From NCBI GenBank assembly GCA_024693845.1, contig JAILKJ010000082.1, positions 1 to 64,000 of the forward strand: DNA of 64,000 bases, written 5' to 3'. The DNA is from Lachnospiraceae bacterium. Its GTDB lineage: Bacteria; Bacillota; Clostridia; Lachnospirales; Lachnospiraceae. A program made the position numbers and the translations under genes. Under the pieces are notes generated by a model. That model saw nothing but the letters and a program-made list of their open reading frames with translations, searched no databases and was not told the DNA's origin. Below, one piece after another: positions 1-8,501 of the stretch (the first letter of the stretch is position 1; the number at the start of each line of letters is the position of its first letter).

Positions 1-1
1 T

Positions 2-1072
2 ACCATAGCGCTTCTGGCAGGGACTTTGCTGGATCGGATTGTCGGGGATCCCCATGGCTTTCCTCATCCGATACGGGCAATCGGAAGTCTGATCCTTGTC
101 TTGGAAAGAAGGCTCCTGGGAGTGACTGAGGGTAATGAAGAGAGAGACGCAGAAAGAAATCCGAGAAGAGAGAGACGAGCTGGCTTCCTGCTCTGGATCA
201 TAGTTGTGACAGCATCTCTGCTTGTTTCGCTGGGGATACTGATCGTTGGCTACAGAATTTCTCTATATATTGGCTTGGTGATCGAGACCATCATGACCTG
301 CTATCTGCTTGCCGCGGGGAGTCTTTACAGGGAAAGTATGGCGGTTAGCAAGGCCTTACATAAGAATGATAAAGAGGGGGCAGCAAAAGCGCTTTCCATG
401 ATCGTGGGAAGAGACACCGAGAACCTTTCCGAAGAAGAGATCGTAAAGGCGGCTGTGGAGACGGTGGCAGAGAATACCTCCGACGGTGTGATCGCACCGC
501 TTCTGTATACGGCCATAGGCGGACCGGCTGCAGGTTTTGCTTATAAAGCTGTTAATACCATGGATTCCATGCTGGGCTATCGCAATGAGCGCTATGAACA
601 TTTCGGCTTTTTTGCGGCGAAGGCGGATGATGTGTTCAACTATCTGCCGGCCAGGATCTCTGCCCTGTTCATGATCGCGGCGGCTTATGTGCTGGGTCTG
701 TGGTCAGAGAAGACTATTGGAGAACCTGAAGGGAAGAAAGCCGAAGAATTCTCAGGGAAATCTGTCGGAGAACAGTCCAGAACATATTCGGGAAAGAAAG
801 CCCTTCAAATCTACAGAAGAGACAGGAGAAATCATCTTTCCCCCAATTCCGCCCAGACGGAGAGTGTCTGTGCGGGGGCACTGGGACTGCAGCTTGGAGG
901 AACACACAGCTATCATGGCGTTTTGGTGGAGAAGCCCGTGATCGGAGATGCGCTTCGGAAGGCTGAGACAGAGGATATTGCAAGAGCCAACCGCCTGATG
1001 TTCACGACGGAAGGGCTGCTCCTTCCGGTGCTTATCGCGATTCTTTTATTATTTGTTTATTGCCTTCTATAA
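2..1072 (+). CDS. cbiB: Adenosylcobinamide-phosphate synthase CbiB, 5' truncated by window
   Basis: CbiB is a membrane enzyme that joins the aminopropanol arm (or its phosphate) to adenosylcobyric acid, late in cobalamin synthesis. The frame is open from base 2, before any plausible start, and already reads LLAGTLLDRIVGDP, the family's N-terminal motif, so only a few codons are missing. Also visible are AAVETVAENTSDGVIAPLLY, NTMDSMLGYRNERY and LGGTHSYHG, all typical of the family, plus several hydrophobic membrane spans. Two charged, low-complexity stretches are odd. One follows the first conserved block (bases 133-185). The other (about 703-800) separates the membrane core from the HLSPNS segment. 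It is followed by a 125-base gap and then the cobD-type gene. Assignment is confident; the true start lies outside the window. Confidence 0.93.
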   Translation, partial: TIALLAGTLLDRIVGDPHGFPHPIRAIGSLILVLERRLLGVTEGNEERDAERNPRRERRAGFLLWIIVVTASLLVSLGILIVGYRISLYIGLVIETIMTCYLLAAGSLYRESMAVSKALHKNDKEGAAKALSMIVGRDTENLSEEEIVKAAVETVAENTSDGVIAPLLYTAIGGPAAGFAYKAVNTMDSMLGYRNERYEHFGFFAAKADDVFNYLPARISALFMIAAAYVLGLWSEKTIGEPEGKKAEEFSGKSVGEQSRTYSGKKALQIYRRDRRNHLSPNSAQTESVCAGALGLQLGGTHSYHGVLVEKPVIGDALRKAETEDIARANRLMFTTEGLLLPVLIAILLLFVYCLL

Positions 1073-1112
1073 ATATGGTGAGGTTAGATACTGTTTTTTA
1101 GGTGGAGTTAGT

Positions 1113-1161
1113 TTTGTTGTTCTTACTTTCATGAAGAGAGATGTTTGTTGTTGCTTACTTT
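1113..1161 (+). repeat. Imperfect short direct repeat in the cbiB-cobD gap
   Basis: Two near-identical T-rich copies, TTTGTTGTTCTTACTTT at 1113-1129 and an 18-base copy with one inserted G at 1144-1161, are separated by 14 bases. They lie in the 125-base gap between cbiB and the next gene. The second copy overlaps a weak promoter-like pair (TTGCTT at 1151-1156, 17 bases, GATAAA at 1174-1179), so an internal promoter for the downstream cob genes is possible but not well supported. Confidence 0.45.
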
Positions 1162-1197
1162 TGGCAGGGAAAGGATAAACTATTGATAGGGTGAGAT

Positions 1198-2244
1198 ATG
1201 ATTCACGGCGGAGATATTTACAGAAATAAAGTGAATATGGATTTTTCGGTGAACCTGAATCCGCTGGGAACGCCGGAGGAGATCCTGCAGGCAGCAAGGG
1301 AAAGCCTGAACAAGGCAGGCTGCTATCCCGATCCTTATCAGGAAGAGATCAGAGCGCTGATCGGAAACCATGTGGGTCTTTCAAAGGAATGCGTCTTTGC
1401 AGGCTGCGGTGCTTCTCAGCTCATCGACGCTGCTACGGCAGCAGTTCATCCGGGAAGGGTACTTTTCTTTGAACCCTCCTTTCCCGGTTACGAGCATGCG
1501 ACAAGGATGCAGCAGGCAAGGATCAGAAGGAGACCGTTGTCAAGTGAAAACGGCTTTCATTTAACTGAGGAGGATCTTTCCTTCATAGATGATGGTGTGG
1601 ATCTTGTCTATGTCTGCGATCCCGCCAATCCTACGGGAGTAAATGTGGACGGGGACATATTGGAAACGCTTTTGGTAAGGGCTAAGGAGGCGGAAGCTTT
1701 TGTGATCCTGGATGAAAGCTTTTATCCCCTGTCGGAAAAAGCTACGGGGGATCCCAACGGGGCTGCGTCCTTGGTTAAAAGGTTTGACAACCTGTATCTC
1801 ATCCGTTCCATGACCAAGCATTTTGCGGCACCGGGACTCCGATTCGGATATGTGTTATCGCATCCGGAAAACATCGAAAAGCTGAGAGCAATGCTGCCGG
1901 AATGGAATCTTCCCACTACGAGCGAAGCGGCACTGAAGGCAGGGATCTGGCTTTTGGAGGAATCGGATTTTGCTGCCCGCAGTCTGGATACGATCCGAAG
2001 GGAGCGGGAGTATCTTACAGAGGCGCTGCGGGATGCAGGGCTTACGGTATTTGACAGCGACACATCCTTCCTTTTTTTGCATGCGTCCTTTGATCTGAAG
2101 GAAGCACTTTTGCAAAGGGAGATCCTGATCCGGGACTTTAAGGAGCCCTATCCCATGCCGGGATATTTCAGGATTGCGGTAAAGGATCATGCCTCAAACG
2201 AGGTTTTGGTGGGAATGATAAAGGAGATCACAGATGCACTTTGA
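1198..2244 (+). CDS. cobD: L-threonine-O-3-phosphate decarboxylase-like PLP enzyme (CobD/CobC)
   Basis: This fold-type I aminotransferase-like enzyme would decarboxylate threonine phosphate to the aminopropanol phosphate that CbiB attaches. The 348-residue protein starts MIHGGDIY, the HGG opening typical of cobalamin CobD/CobC rather than histidinol-phosphate aminotransferase. It has NLNPLG, CDPANPTG (cofactor-ring segment), ILDESFYPL and SMTKHFAAPGLRFGY, in which Lys207 is the expected Schiff-base lysine. The ATG at 1198 has an AGGG-type ribosome site about 6 bases upstream. Its last 11 bases overlap the start of cbiC, which indicates translational coupling. Histidinol-phosphate aminotransferase is the alternative from sequence alone, but the neighbours make the cobalamin role much more likely. 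Confidence 0.88.
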   Translation: MIHGGDIYRNKVNMDFSVNLNPLGTPEEILQAARESLNKAGCYPDPYQEEIRALIGNHVGLSKECVFAGCGASQLIDAATAAVHPGRVLFFEPSFPGYEHATRMQQARIRRRPLSSENGFHLTEEDLSFIDDGVDLVYVCDPANPTGVNVDGDILETLLVRAKEAEAFVILDESFYPLSEKATGDPNGAASLVKRFDNLYLIRSMTKHFAAPGLRFGYVLSHPENIEKLRAMLPEWNLPTTSEAALKAGIWLLEESDFAARSLDTIRREREYLTEALRDAGLTVFDSDTSFLFLHASFDLKEALLQREILIRDFKEPYPMPGYFRIAVKDHASNEVLVGMIKEITDAL

Positions 2245-2860
2245 AGCCATCCGGCCTGATGAAATTGAAAAAAGAAGCTTTGAGATCCTGACAAAAGAGC
2301 TGGAGGAGGATGGCATCATCCTCCCTGAGGAAACGGCCTTTGTGACCAAACGCTGTATCCATGCTTCGGCGGATTTTGACTACGCTAAGACCCTGTGTTT
2401 TTCTGAGGGGGCGGTGGGGATCATGCAGGATCTGATCAAAGGTGGAGCCTGCATTGTAACGGATACCAACATGGCCCTTTCAGGGATCAATAAAAAGAAA
2501 CTTGCATCCTTCGGCGGAGATCTTTACTGCTTTATGGCGGATGAGGATGTGGCCCGGGAGGCTAAGGAGAGGGGCGTTACCAGAGCGGTGGTATCCATGG
2601 AAAAGGCGGCCCGTCTGGACCGGGATGTGATCTTTGCCATCGGTAACGCACCCACTGCACTGGTGCGTCTTCACGAAATGATGAAGGAAGGGATCCTGAC
2701 GCCGAAGTTCATTGTCGGTGTTCCGGTGGGCTTTGTCAACGTGGTGTGGGCCAAGGAACTGTTTCTGGATTCTTCGGTCCCGTACATCATCAACAGAGGA
2801 AGAAAGGGCGGTTCCACGATCGCAGCTGCGATCTGTAACGCGGTATTGTATTCGATATGA
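2234..2860 (+). CDS. cbiC: Precorrin-8X / cobalt-precorrin-8 methylmutase CbiC
   Basis: CbiC moves the C-11 methyl group to C-12, giving cobyrinate. The 208-residue protein has the family's usual length. RCIHASADFDY places a histidine at residue 43, the position of the catalytic histidine in the well-studied CobH. Other family motifs are CIVTDTNMALSGIN, FAIGNAPTAL, VGVPVGFVNV and a C-terminal NRGRKGGSTIAAAICNA. Its start overlaps the cobD end by 11 bases and its stop overlaps the cbiD start (ATGA at 2857), so it sits in the middle of a translationally coupled operon. Confidence 0.96.
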   Translation: MHFEAIRPDEIEKRSFEILTKELEEDGIILPEETAFVTKRCIHASADFDYAKTLCFSEGAVGIMQDLIKGGACIVTDTNMALSGINKKKLASFGGDLYCFMADEDVAREAKERGVTRAVVSMEKAARLDRDVIFAIGNAPTALVRLHEMMKEGILTPKFIVGVPVGFVNVVWAKELFLDSSVPYIINRGRKGGSTIAAAICNAVLYSI

Positions 2861-4011
2861 AAAAGGGATTTACGACGGGGAGCTGTGCGGCAGCAGCAGC
2901 CAAGGCTGCGGCCTTCATGCTTCTCAGCGGTCAGAAAAAAGAACAGATCACCATAGACACACCTGCCGGTATCCGTTATTGTCCGAAGATCGAGCAGATT
3001 GAAATGACGGATGTTTATGTCAGCTGCGGAGTTCGAAAGGAAGCGGGAGACGATCCGGATGTTACGGACAAAGCGCTGATCGTTGCGAAAGTTAGCGTTA
3101 GCGAACTTTCCGGTGGTGGCAACGATGCATCAGGCGATGCATCAGGCGATGCAGCCGATGATACCGGAAGCCGCGTGATAATCGACGGCGGTAAAGGTGT
3201 CGGCAGAGTGACGAGACCGGGCCTGGATCAGCCTGTGGGGAATGCGGCCATCAATTCCGTTCCCCGGAGCATGATCGAAAAAGAGGTGTCAGAGGTCATG
3301 GAGATCTTTGACTTCGAAGGCACCCTTGCGGTAGAGATCTCGGTTCCCGGCGGAGAGGAACTTGCGGCGGGGACCTTCAATCCCAGGCTGGGGATCGAAG
3401 GTGGTATTTCGGTGATCGGTACATCGGGGATCGTGGAGCCTATGAGCACTCAGGCGCTTTTGGATACGATCCGGGTAGAACTGAAGCAGAAGAAGGCCAT
3501 GGGCGCTAAGATCGCCGTTGTTTCTCCCGGTAACTACGGACTGGATTTCATGAAAGAGACCTATGACTTTGATCTGGATAAGGCGGTGAAGTGTTCCAAC
3601 TTTATCGGACAGACCATTGATATGGCCGTGGAAACCGGATTTGACAGGCTTCTGCTCTGTGGCCATGTGGGGAAACTGATCAAGGTTTCCGGCGGCATCA
3701 TGAACACCCATTCCAAGGAAGCGGACTGCAGGATGGAGCTGCTCTCTGCGGCTGCGATCCGAAACGGCGCCGGGACAGATCTTGTATCAGAAGTTCTTTC
3801 CTGCGTCTCCACAGAGGAGGCTCTTGAGATCCTTAAGAGAGAAGACCTGATACCCCCATGCTTTGAGTATATCATGGAACGGATCTCATTTTTCCTGAAT
3901 AAGCGTGCCGGGGGGAGGCTGCAGGCGGAGTGCCTGGTCTATTCGAACCGGTTCGGTCTTCTGGGAAAGACGAAGGAAGCGGAAGCATTTTTGGAAAGGG
4001 CAAAGGAGTAA
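2857..4011 (+). CDS. cbiD: Cobalt-precorrin-5B C1-methyltransferase CbiD
   Basis: CbiD methylates C-1 of the corrin ring in the anaerobic pathway and is a marker for oxygen-independent B12 synthesis. The 384-residue protein starts MKKGFTTGSCAAAAAKAA, the family signature, and carries GVGRVTRPGLDQPVGNAAIN, FNPRLGIEGGISVIGTSGIV and LLCGHVGKLIKVSGG. Residues about 79-108 form a Gly/Asp/Ser-rich insertion (GGGNDASGDASGDAADD) just before the conserved IDGGKGVGRVT block. The insertion includes a 12-base tandem repeat and looks like a surface loop. The start overlaps cbiC by four bases. The 4-base gap to cbiF contains no regulatory signal. Confidence 0.97.
   Translation: MKKGFTTGSCAAAAAKAAAFMLLSGQKKEQITIDTPAGIRYCPKIEQIEMTDVYVSCGVRKEAGDDPDVTDKALIVAKVSVSELSGGGNDASGDASGDAADDTGSRVIIDGGKGVGRVTRPGLDQPVGNAAINSVPRSMIEKEVSEVMEIFDFEGTLAVEISVPGGEELAAGTFNPRLGIEGGISVIGTSGIVEPMSTQALLDTIRVELKQKKAMGAKIAVVSPGNYGLDFMKETYDFDLDKAVKCSNFIGQTIDMAVETGFDRLLLCGHVGKLIKVSGGIMNTHSKEADCRMELLSAAAIRNGAGTDLVSEVLSCVSTEEALEILKREDLIPPCFEYIMERISFFLNKRAGGRLQAECLVYSNRFGLLGKTKEAEAFLERAKE
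3087..3153 (+). repeat. cbiD: In-frame repeat/palindrome insertion within cbiD
   Basis: An inverted repeat (GAAAGTT 3087-3093 / AACTTTC 3104-3110, with GTTAGC doubled at the loop) is followed by a 12-base tandem repeat GATGCATCAGGC at 3124-3135 and 3136-3147, plus a partial third copy to 3153. It encodes a flexible Gly/Ser/Asp-rich loop inside an otherwise conserved enzyme. Confidence 0.7.
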
Positions 4012-4015
4012 CGGA

Positions 4016-4783
4016 ATGATCCATTTTGTGGGAGCGGGACCCGGAGCGGCGGACCTGATCACGGTCAGGGGAAAAGAGCTGCTGGAGCGGGCAGAGGTTA
4101 TCATCTATGCGGGAAGTCTGGTCAACCCTGACCTGCTTTCCTATGCGCCCGAAGGGGCTGAAATTTATAACAGCGCCATCATGACCCTGGAAGAGGTGCT
4201 CGCTGTGATGCGAAAAGCTGCGGCAGATGGCAGGGAGCTTGTCAGGCTCCATACGGGAGAACCCAGTATCTACGGGGCTGTCCGGGAGCAGATGGATGTG
4301 CTGGATAAGGAAGCCATCGCTTACGATTCCTGCCCCGGAGTCAGCGCCTGCTTCGGAGCGGCTGCCTCTCTTGATCTGGAATATACCCTGCCGGGGATCT
4401 CCCAAACTCTGATCATCACCCGCATGGAGGGAAGGACTGCTGTCCCTGAAAAGGAAAAGATCTCCCTTTTGGCATCCCATGGATCCTCCATGGCGATCTA
4501 TTTAAGCACGGGAATGCTGGAGGAGCTGACAGAGCAGCTGATCGGGGGCGGCTACGATCCCGATACGCCGGCGGCCCTGGTGTACAAAGCAACCTGGCCG
4601 GAGGAAAAGAGGCTCATCTGTCCGCTGAAAGAGCTGGCTTCAAAGGCCCGCAGCGAGGGCATTACCAAGACGGCAGTGGTGCTGGTGGGGGATGTGGTGG
4701 CCCACAGAGAGTATGAAAGATCCAAACTCTATGATCCCACTTTTACCACGGAGTTTCGAAAGGGCAGCGGGGGAGAAGCATGA
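4016..4783 (+). CDS. cbiF: Cobalt-precorrin-4 C11-methyltransferase CbiF
   Basis: CbiF is a SAM-dependent tetrapyrrole methylase acting at C-11. The ATG at 4016, four bases after the cbiD stop, starts MIHFVGAGPGAADLITVRG, exactly the N-terminal motif of the family. An in-frame open stretch further upstream lies inside cbiD and is not used. Motifs follow in order: IYAGSLVNPDLL, RLHTGEPSIYGAVREQMD, CPGVSACFGAAASL, TLPGISQTLIITRMEGRT, ATWPEEK. At 255 residues it has the normal length. The stop overlaps the cbiG start (ATGA at 4780). CobM of the aerobic route is homologous, but CbiD and CbiG nearby identify the anaerobic form. Confidence 0.96.
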   Translation: MIHFVGAGPGAADLITVRGKELLERAEVIIYAGSLVNPDLLSYAPEGAEIYNSAIMTLEEVLAVMRKAAADGRELVRLHTGEPSIYGAVREQMDVLDKEAIAYDSCPGVSACFGAAASLDLEYTLPGISQTLIITRMEGRTAVPEKEKISLLASHGSSMAIYLSTGMLEELTEQLIGGGYDPDTPAALVYKATWPEEKRLICPLKELASKARSEGITKTAVVLVGDVVAHREYERSKLYDPTFTTEFRKGSGGEA

Positions 4784-5769
4784 ATAAGATCGCCATCTGT
4801 TTTACCGAAAAAGGCGCCGGGGTCCTGGAAAGACTCAGGCAGGAAAGCGAAAAGAAAGGGATTCGTCCGCCGGAGTGTTTTGCCGCTTCCAAGGACGCCG
4901 ATCTTCCCGATGGTTTCACAAGGATCGGGGAACCTATTGCTAACTGGACAGCTTCCGTTTTTAAGCCGGGCAATGCACTGATCTTCGTCGGTGCCCTGGG
5001 CATCGCCGTTCGTGCTATCGCCGGCCTGGTAAAAGATAAGCTGAGTGACTGTCCCGTGGTAGTGATCGATGACAATGGGCAATTCGTGATCCCTGTTTTA
5101 TCGGGACATGTACAGGGAGCAAATAAGCTGGCGGTAACTTTGGCAGAGCTCCTTTCTGCCGTCCCCGTGATCACCACGGCCACGGATGTGAATGAAGTCT
5201 TTTCCGCGGATGTTTTTGCCGTGGAGAACCGTCTTTCCATCGCTAACAGGGAGGGCATTAAAAAAGTGTCCGCCAAGGCTCTGGAGGGAAAGAAGGTTAC
5301 CCTCTCCATCAAGGATTATCCGCCGAAAGAGCCGGTGGATGTGATCGTGGCGGATGAGACGGATGCGGAGTATTCCCTTTTGCTGCGCCCCAAGAGATAC
5401 ACGGTGGGGATCGGTATGAAAAAGGGAAAGGATCCTGCCATGGTGGAGCGGTTCTTTCTGGAGATATTAAGTGAGCGGGGGCTTACTCCTGCGGATGTGT
5501 ATGCACTTTGCACCATCGATGTCAAGGAGGAGGAAGAGGCGCTTATACAGCTTCGGGACCGCTACGCCATCCCGCTCCTTGCTTTTGATAAGGATCTTTT
5601 AAAAATGGCACCGGGGAACTTCGCAGGTTCTTCCTTTGTGGAGGAAACGGTGGGTGTAGACAATGTATGTGAACGTTCGGCCGTTCTGGGCGCCGGCAGA
5701 GGCGGAAGGCTTGTAGCAGGTAAGCAGGCAAGGGACGGTATGACCATGGCCATAGCCGAAAGGGGATAA
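4780..5769 (+). CDS. cbiG: Cobalt-precorrin-5A hydrolase CbiG
   Basis: CbiG opens the delta-lactone ring of cobalt-precorrin-5A, releasing acetaldehyde; it is specific to the anaerobic pathway. The 329-residue protein shows the expected three-part layout. The N-terminal domain ends at about residue 60. The central domain has FVGALGIAVRAIAGLVKDK, VVVIDDNGQFVIPVLSGH and GANKLAVTLAELL. The C-terminal CbiG_C/CobE-like domain (about 205-329) starts YTVGIGMKKG and includes CTIDVKEEE. It is coupled to cbiF by a four-base overlap and followed after four bases by cbiH. Confidence 0.95.
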   Translation: MNKIAICFTEKGAGVLERLRQESEKKGIRPPECFAASKDADLPDGFTRIGEPIANWTASVFKPGNALIFVGALGIAVRAIAGLVKDKLSDCPVVVIDDNGQFVIPVLSGHVQGANKLAVTLAELLSAVPVITTATDVNEVFSADVFAVENRLSIANREGIKKVSAKALEGKKVTLSIKDYPPKEPVDVIVADETDAEYSLLLRPKRYTVGIGMKKGKDPAMVERFFLEILSERGLTPADVYALCTIDVKEEEEALIQLRDRYAIPLLAFDKDLLKMAPGNFAGSSFVEETVGVDNVCERSAVLGAGRGGRLVAGKQARDGMTMAIAERG

Positions 5770-5773
5770 CAGC

Positions 5774-6502
5774 ATGGGAAAGGTATACGTAGTCGGGATC
5801 GGTCCCGGCAGCAGAAACATGATGACAACGCAGGCCATCAGCGCCCTTGAAAGCTCCGATGTGATCGTCGGATATCAGGCCTACATCGATCTTGTAAAGG
5901 ACGAATTTCCCGGCAGGGAGTTTTTTGCAAATGGCATGCGGGGTGAGATCGAACGCTGCGAAAAATGCATTGAACTGGCCATGGAGGGGAAGACGGTTTC
6001 CCTGATCTGTAGCGGGGATGCGGGGATCTACGGAATGGCTTCGCCTCTTTTGGAGATCGCCCATCAGCGCGGTTTTTCGGATGTGGAAGTGATCCCCGGC
6101 GTGACGGCGGCTTCCGGCGGCGCGGCTGTTTTGGGAGCTCCACTGGGACATGATTTTTGCGTGATCTCCTTAAGCGATCTTTTGACGCCCTGGGAGGTGA
6201 TCGAAAATCGGCTTCGGTGCGCTGCAAGAGGGGATTTTTGCGTGGTCCTGTATAACCCCTCCAGCAGGAAGCGGGCCGATTATCTTAAGCGGGCCTGCCT
6301 GATCTTAAATGAGTATATCCCGGCGGACCGGCCCTGCGGCTATGTCCGCAACATCGGAAGAGAAGGATGCCGGGAGACGGTCTGCACCTTAGAGGAGCTG
6401 GCAGATGAACAGGTGGATATGTTTGTGACCGTATTTATCGGTAATTCACAGACCAGGATCGAAGGCGGGAAACTCATCACGCCCAGAGGATATCAGCTAT
6501 GA
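5774..6502 (+). CDS. cbiH: Cobalt-precorrin-3 / precorrin-3B C17-methyltransferase CbiH
   Basis: CbiH is a SAM-dependent tetrapyrrole methylase that methylates C-17 with ring contraction. The 242-residue protein reads MGKVYVVGIGPGSRNMMTTQA at the N-terminus (SAM-binding GIGPG). It continues VGYQAYIDLV, LICSGDAGIYGMASPL, VIPGVTAASGGAAVLGAPLGHDFC and VLYNPSSRKR, all hallmarks of the CbiH/CobJ subfamily. Its last four bases overlap the start of the cbiJ-cbiE-cbiT fusion. No extra C-terminal domain is present. Confidence 0.96.
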   Translation: MGKVYVVGIGPGSRNMMTTQAISALESSDVIVGYQAYIDLVKDEFPGREFFANGMRGEIERCEKCIELAMEGKTVSLICSGDAGIYGMASPLLEIAHQRGFSDVEVIPGVTAASGGAAVLGAPLGHDFCVISLSDLLTPWEVIENRLRCAARGDFCVVLYNPSSRKRADYLKRACLILNEYIPADRPCGYVRNIGREGCRETVCTLEELADEQVDMFVTVFIGNSQTRIEGGKLITPRGYQL

Positions 6503-8493
6503 AAAAGATCATTATTTTTGCGGGAACAACGGAAGGTCGTCAGCTGTCGGATCTGCTGTCTAAGGGGCAGATCCCTCATACCGTCTGCGTTGCGGGTGGG
6601 TACGGCAGCAGGATGATAGAGCAGGGTCCTTATGCAAAAGTGCTCACCGGGCGTCTGGACGAAAATGGGATGAAGGAGCTTTTCTCCAAAGAAAGATCCG
6701 ATGGCGAGCTTTCAATAGCAGATGCCACACACCCCTATGCCGCCGAGGTTTCCGGGAACATCAAGAGCGCGGCGGAAAGTTTGGGTCTTACCGTGATCCG
6801 CATCGTAAGAGATCAGAGCGCCGATCCGGAGGGCGGACAGGAAGAGTATGTCGATATGGAAAGCTGTGCAAAGGCCCTGGATGAGACAGAGGGTAATATC
6901 CTTCTGACTACCGGCAGTAAGGAACTTTCCGTATACGGAAGACTGGTTTCTGAGCAGACGAAAAAAAGAACCTATGTAAGGGTACTTCCTTCCGTGGAAA
7001 GCCTGCAGATGTGTCAGGCCCAGGGGATCGCACCGGATCATATCATCGCCATGCACGGTCCCTTTGATGAGCAGTTGAATGAAGCTCTGATGAAGCAGTA
7101 TAAGATCAGGCACCTGGTGACCAAGGACAGCGGAAAGGCAGGGGGCTTTGCCCAGAAGCTGGAAGCGGCAGAGCGCCTTGGGGTAGTGGCCCACGTTTTG
7201 GAAAGACCTGTCAGGGAGGAGGGGGTTTCCGTTGCGGAGGCTTTTTATCAGCTGACGGGGAAAGAGCCTGAGGCAGAGCCCATGAGGATCACTCTGGCCG
7301 GCATCGGTATGGGTGCCGTTTCCTGTGAGACGGGAGAAGTAAGAGAGGCCATCAGGACTTCCGACATGATCTTCGGAGCGCAGCGACTTTTGAAAAATGT
7401 CAGCCATGACAAACTTTTTCCTCTGTACAGACCGGAAGATATCATTCCGGTTCTGGAAAAGGAAAGGCCGGAAAAAGCATTGATCCTCTTTTCCGGAGAT
7501 ACGGGATTTTACAGTGGAGCAAAAAAGATGCTTTCGGCTCTGAAAGAAAGGTTTGAGGATGCAAGGATAGAGCTTAGTCCGGGGATCTCTTCCTTTGCCT
7601 ATCTTTCTGCAAAGCTGGGAGAAAGCTATGAAGATGCCTGCCTGTTCAGCCTTCACGGCAGGGATACAAAGGAGAAGCTGGAAAGCCTGGTGCAGAAGGT
7701 AAGATACGGACACAAGACCTTTGCCCTGTTATCCGGCGCTACTGACATCTCCCGGATCGCGGAGGCTCTGGAGGAAAGGGGTATCGATGCAGAGATCTGT
7801 GTCGGCAGTGACCTGTCCTCGGAAAAGGAAAGGATAAGTGTTCTCACCCTTCAGCAGGCAAGGGAGTATGAGGGCAGCGGTATCGTCTGCGTCCTCATCC
7901 GTAACCTTCAGCCGGAAAGAAGGCTGCTCATACCGGTCAGAAAAGACAGCGACTTCATCCGTGACAAGGTTCCCATGACGGCGGAGTGCATTCGACATGA
8001 ATCCGTTATCAGGCTTGCCCTCAGGGAGGGAGATGTCTTTTATGATATCGGTGGAGGAACCGGGTCGGTGGCCATCGAGGCGGCATCTCTTCATGAAAGT
8101 CTTTCCGTTCTTACCATTGAGAAAAAACCGGAGGCAGCGGGACTGATCCGAAGGAACATCGAAAAGGCACATCTTTCCAACATCCGAGTAGAGGAAGGTG
8201 AAGCAACCGACATTCTGGGAGACCTTCCGAAGCCGGATGCGGTCTTTATCGGAGGAAGCGGCGGCAAACTTTTTGAGATCGTGGAGATTCTCAGGGCAAA
8301 GGGCAGCGGGATCCGTTTTGTGATCAATGCCGTAAGCCTTGAGACCATCACGCAGGTTAAGCAGCTTTTAGAACAATATGATCCGAAGGATGCACAGACC
8401 GTTGTGCTTTCCGTCAGCAACCTGCAGGGCATCGGCTCCTATCACATGCTCCGGGGCGCTGATCCGATCTGGATCTTCTCTTTTACATTGTGA
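6499..8493 (+). CDS. cbiJET: CbiJ-CbiE-CbiT triple fusion (precorrin-6A reductase + C5/C15 methyltransferase/decarboxylase)
   Basis: This single 664-residue protein carries three consecutive steps. Residues 1 to about 250 are CbiJ/CobK, the precorrin-6A reductase: MKKIIIFAGTTEGRQLS, then IADATHPYAAEVS. Residues 262 to about 455 are CbiE, a tetrapyrrole methylase: MRITLAGIGMGAVSCETGEV, MIFGAQRLL, LFSGDTGFYSGAK, LSPGISSFAYLSAKLG. Residues about 478-664 are CbiT: RDKVPMTAECIRHESVIRLAL, then a SAM-binding motif DIGGGTGSVAIEAA from Asp516, and AVFIGGSGG. CbiE-CbiT fusion equals CobL and is common; adding CbiJ in front is rarer. The reading frame is uninterrupted across the junctions. It overlaps cbiH by four bases and is followed by cbiA after eight. 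Confidence 0.95.
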   Translation: MKKIIIFAGTTEGRQLSDLLSKGQIPHTVCVAGGYGSRMIEQGPYAKVLTGRLDENGMKELFSKERSDGELSIADATHPYAAEVSGNIKSAAESLGLTVIRIVRDQSADPEGGQEEYVDMESCAKALDETEGNILLTTGSKELSVYGRLVSEQTKKRTYVRVLPSVESLQMCQAQGIAPDHIIAMHGPFDEQLNEALMKQYKIRHLVTKDSGKAGGFAQKLEAAERLGVVAHVLERPVREEGVSVAEAFYQLTGKEPEAEPMRITLAGIGMGAVSCETGEVREAIRTSDMIFGAQRLLKNVSHDKLFPLYRPEDIIPVLEKERPEKALILFSGDTGFYSGAKKMLSALKERFEDARIELSPGISSFAYLSAKLGESYEDACLFSLHGRDTKEKLESLVQKVRYGHKTFALLSGATDISRIAEALEERGIDAEICVGSDLSSEKERISVLTLQQAREYEGSGIVCVLIRNLQPERRLLIPVRKDSDFIRDKVPMTAECIRHESVIRLALREGDVFYDIGGGTGSVAIEAASLHESLSVLTIEKKPEAAGLIRRNIEKAHLSNIRVEEGEATDILGDLPKPDAVFIGGSGGKLFEIVEILRAKGSGIRFVINAVSLETITQVKQLLEQYDPKDAQTVVLSVSNLQGIGSYHMLRGADPIWIFSFTL

Positions 8494-8501
8494 GGTAAGC
8501 C

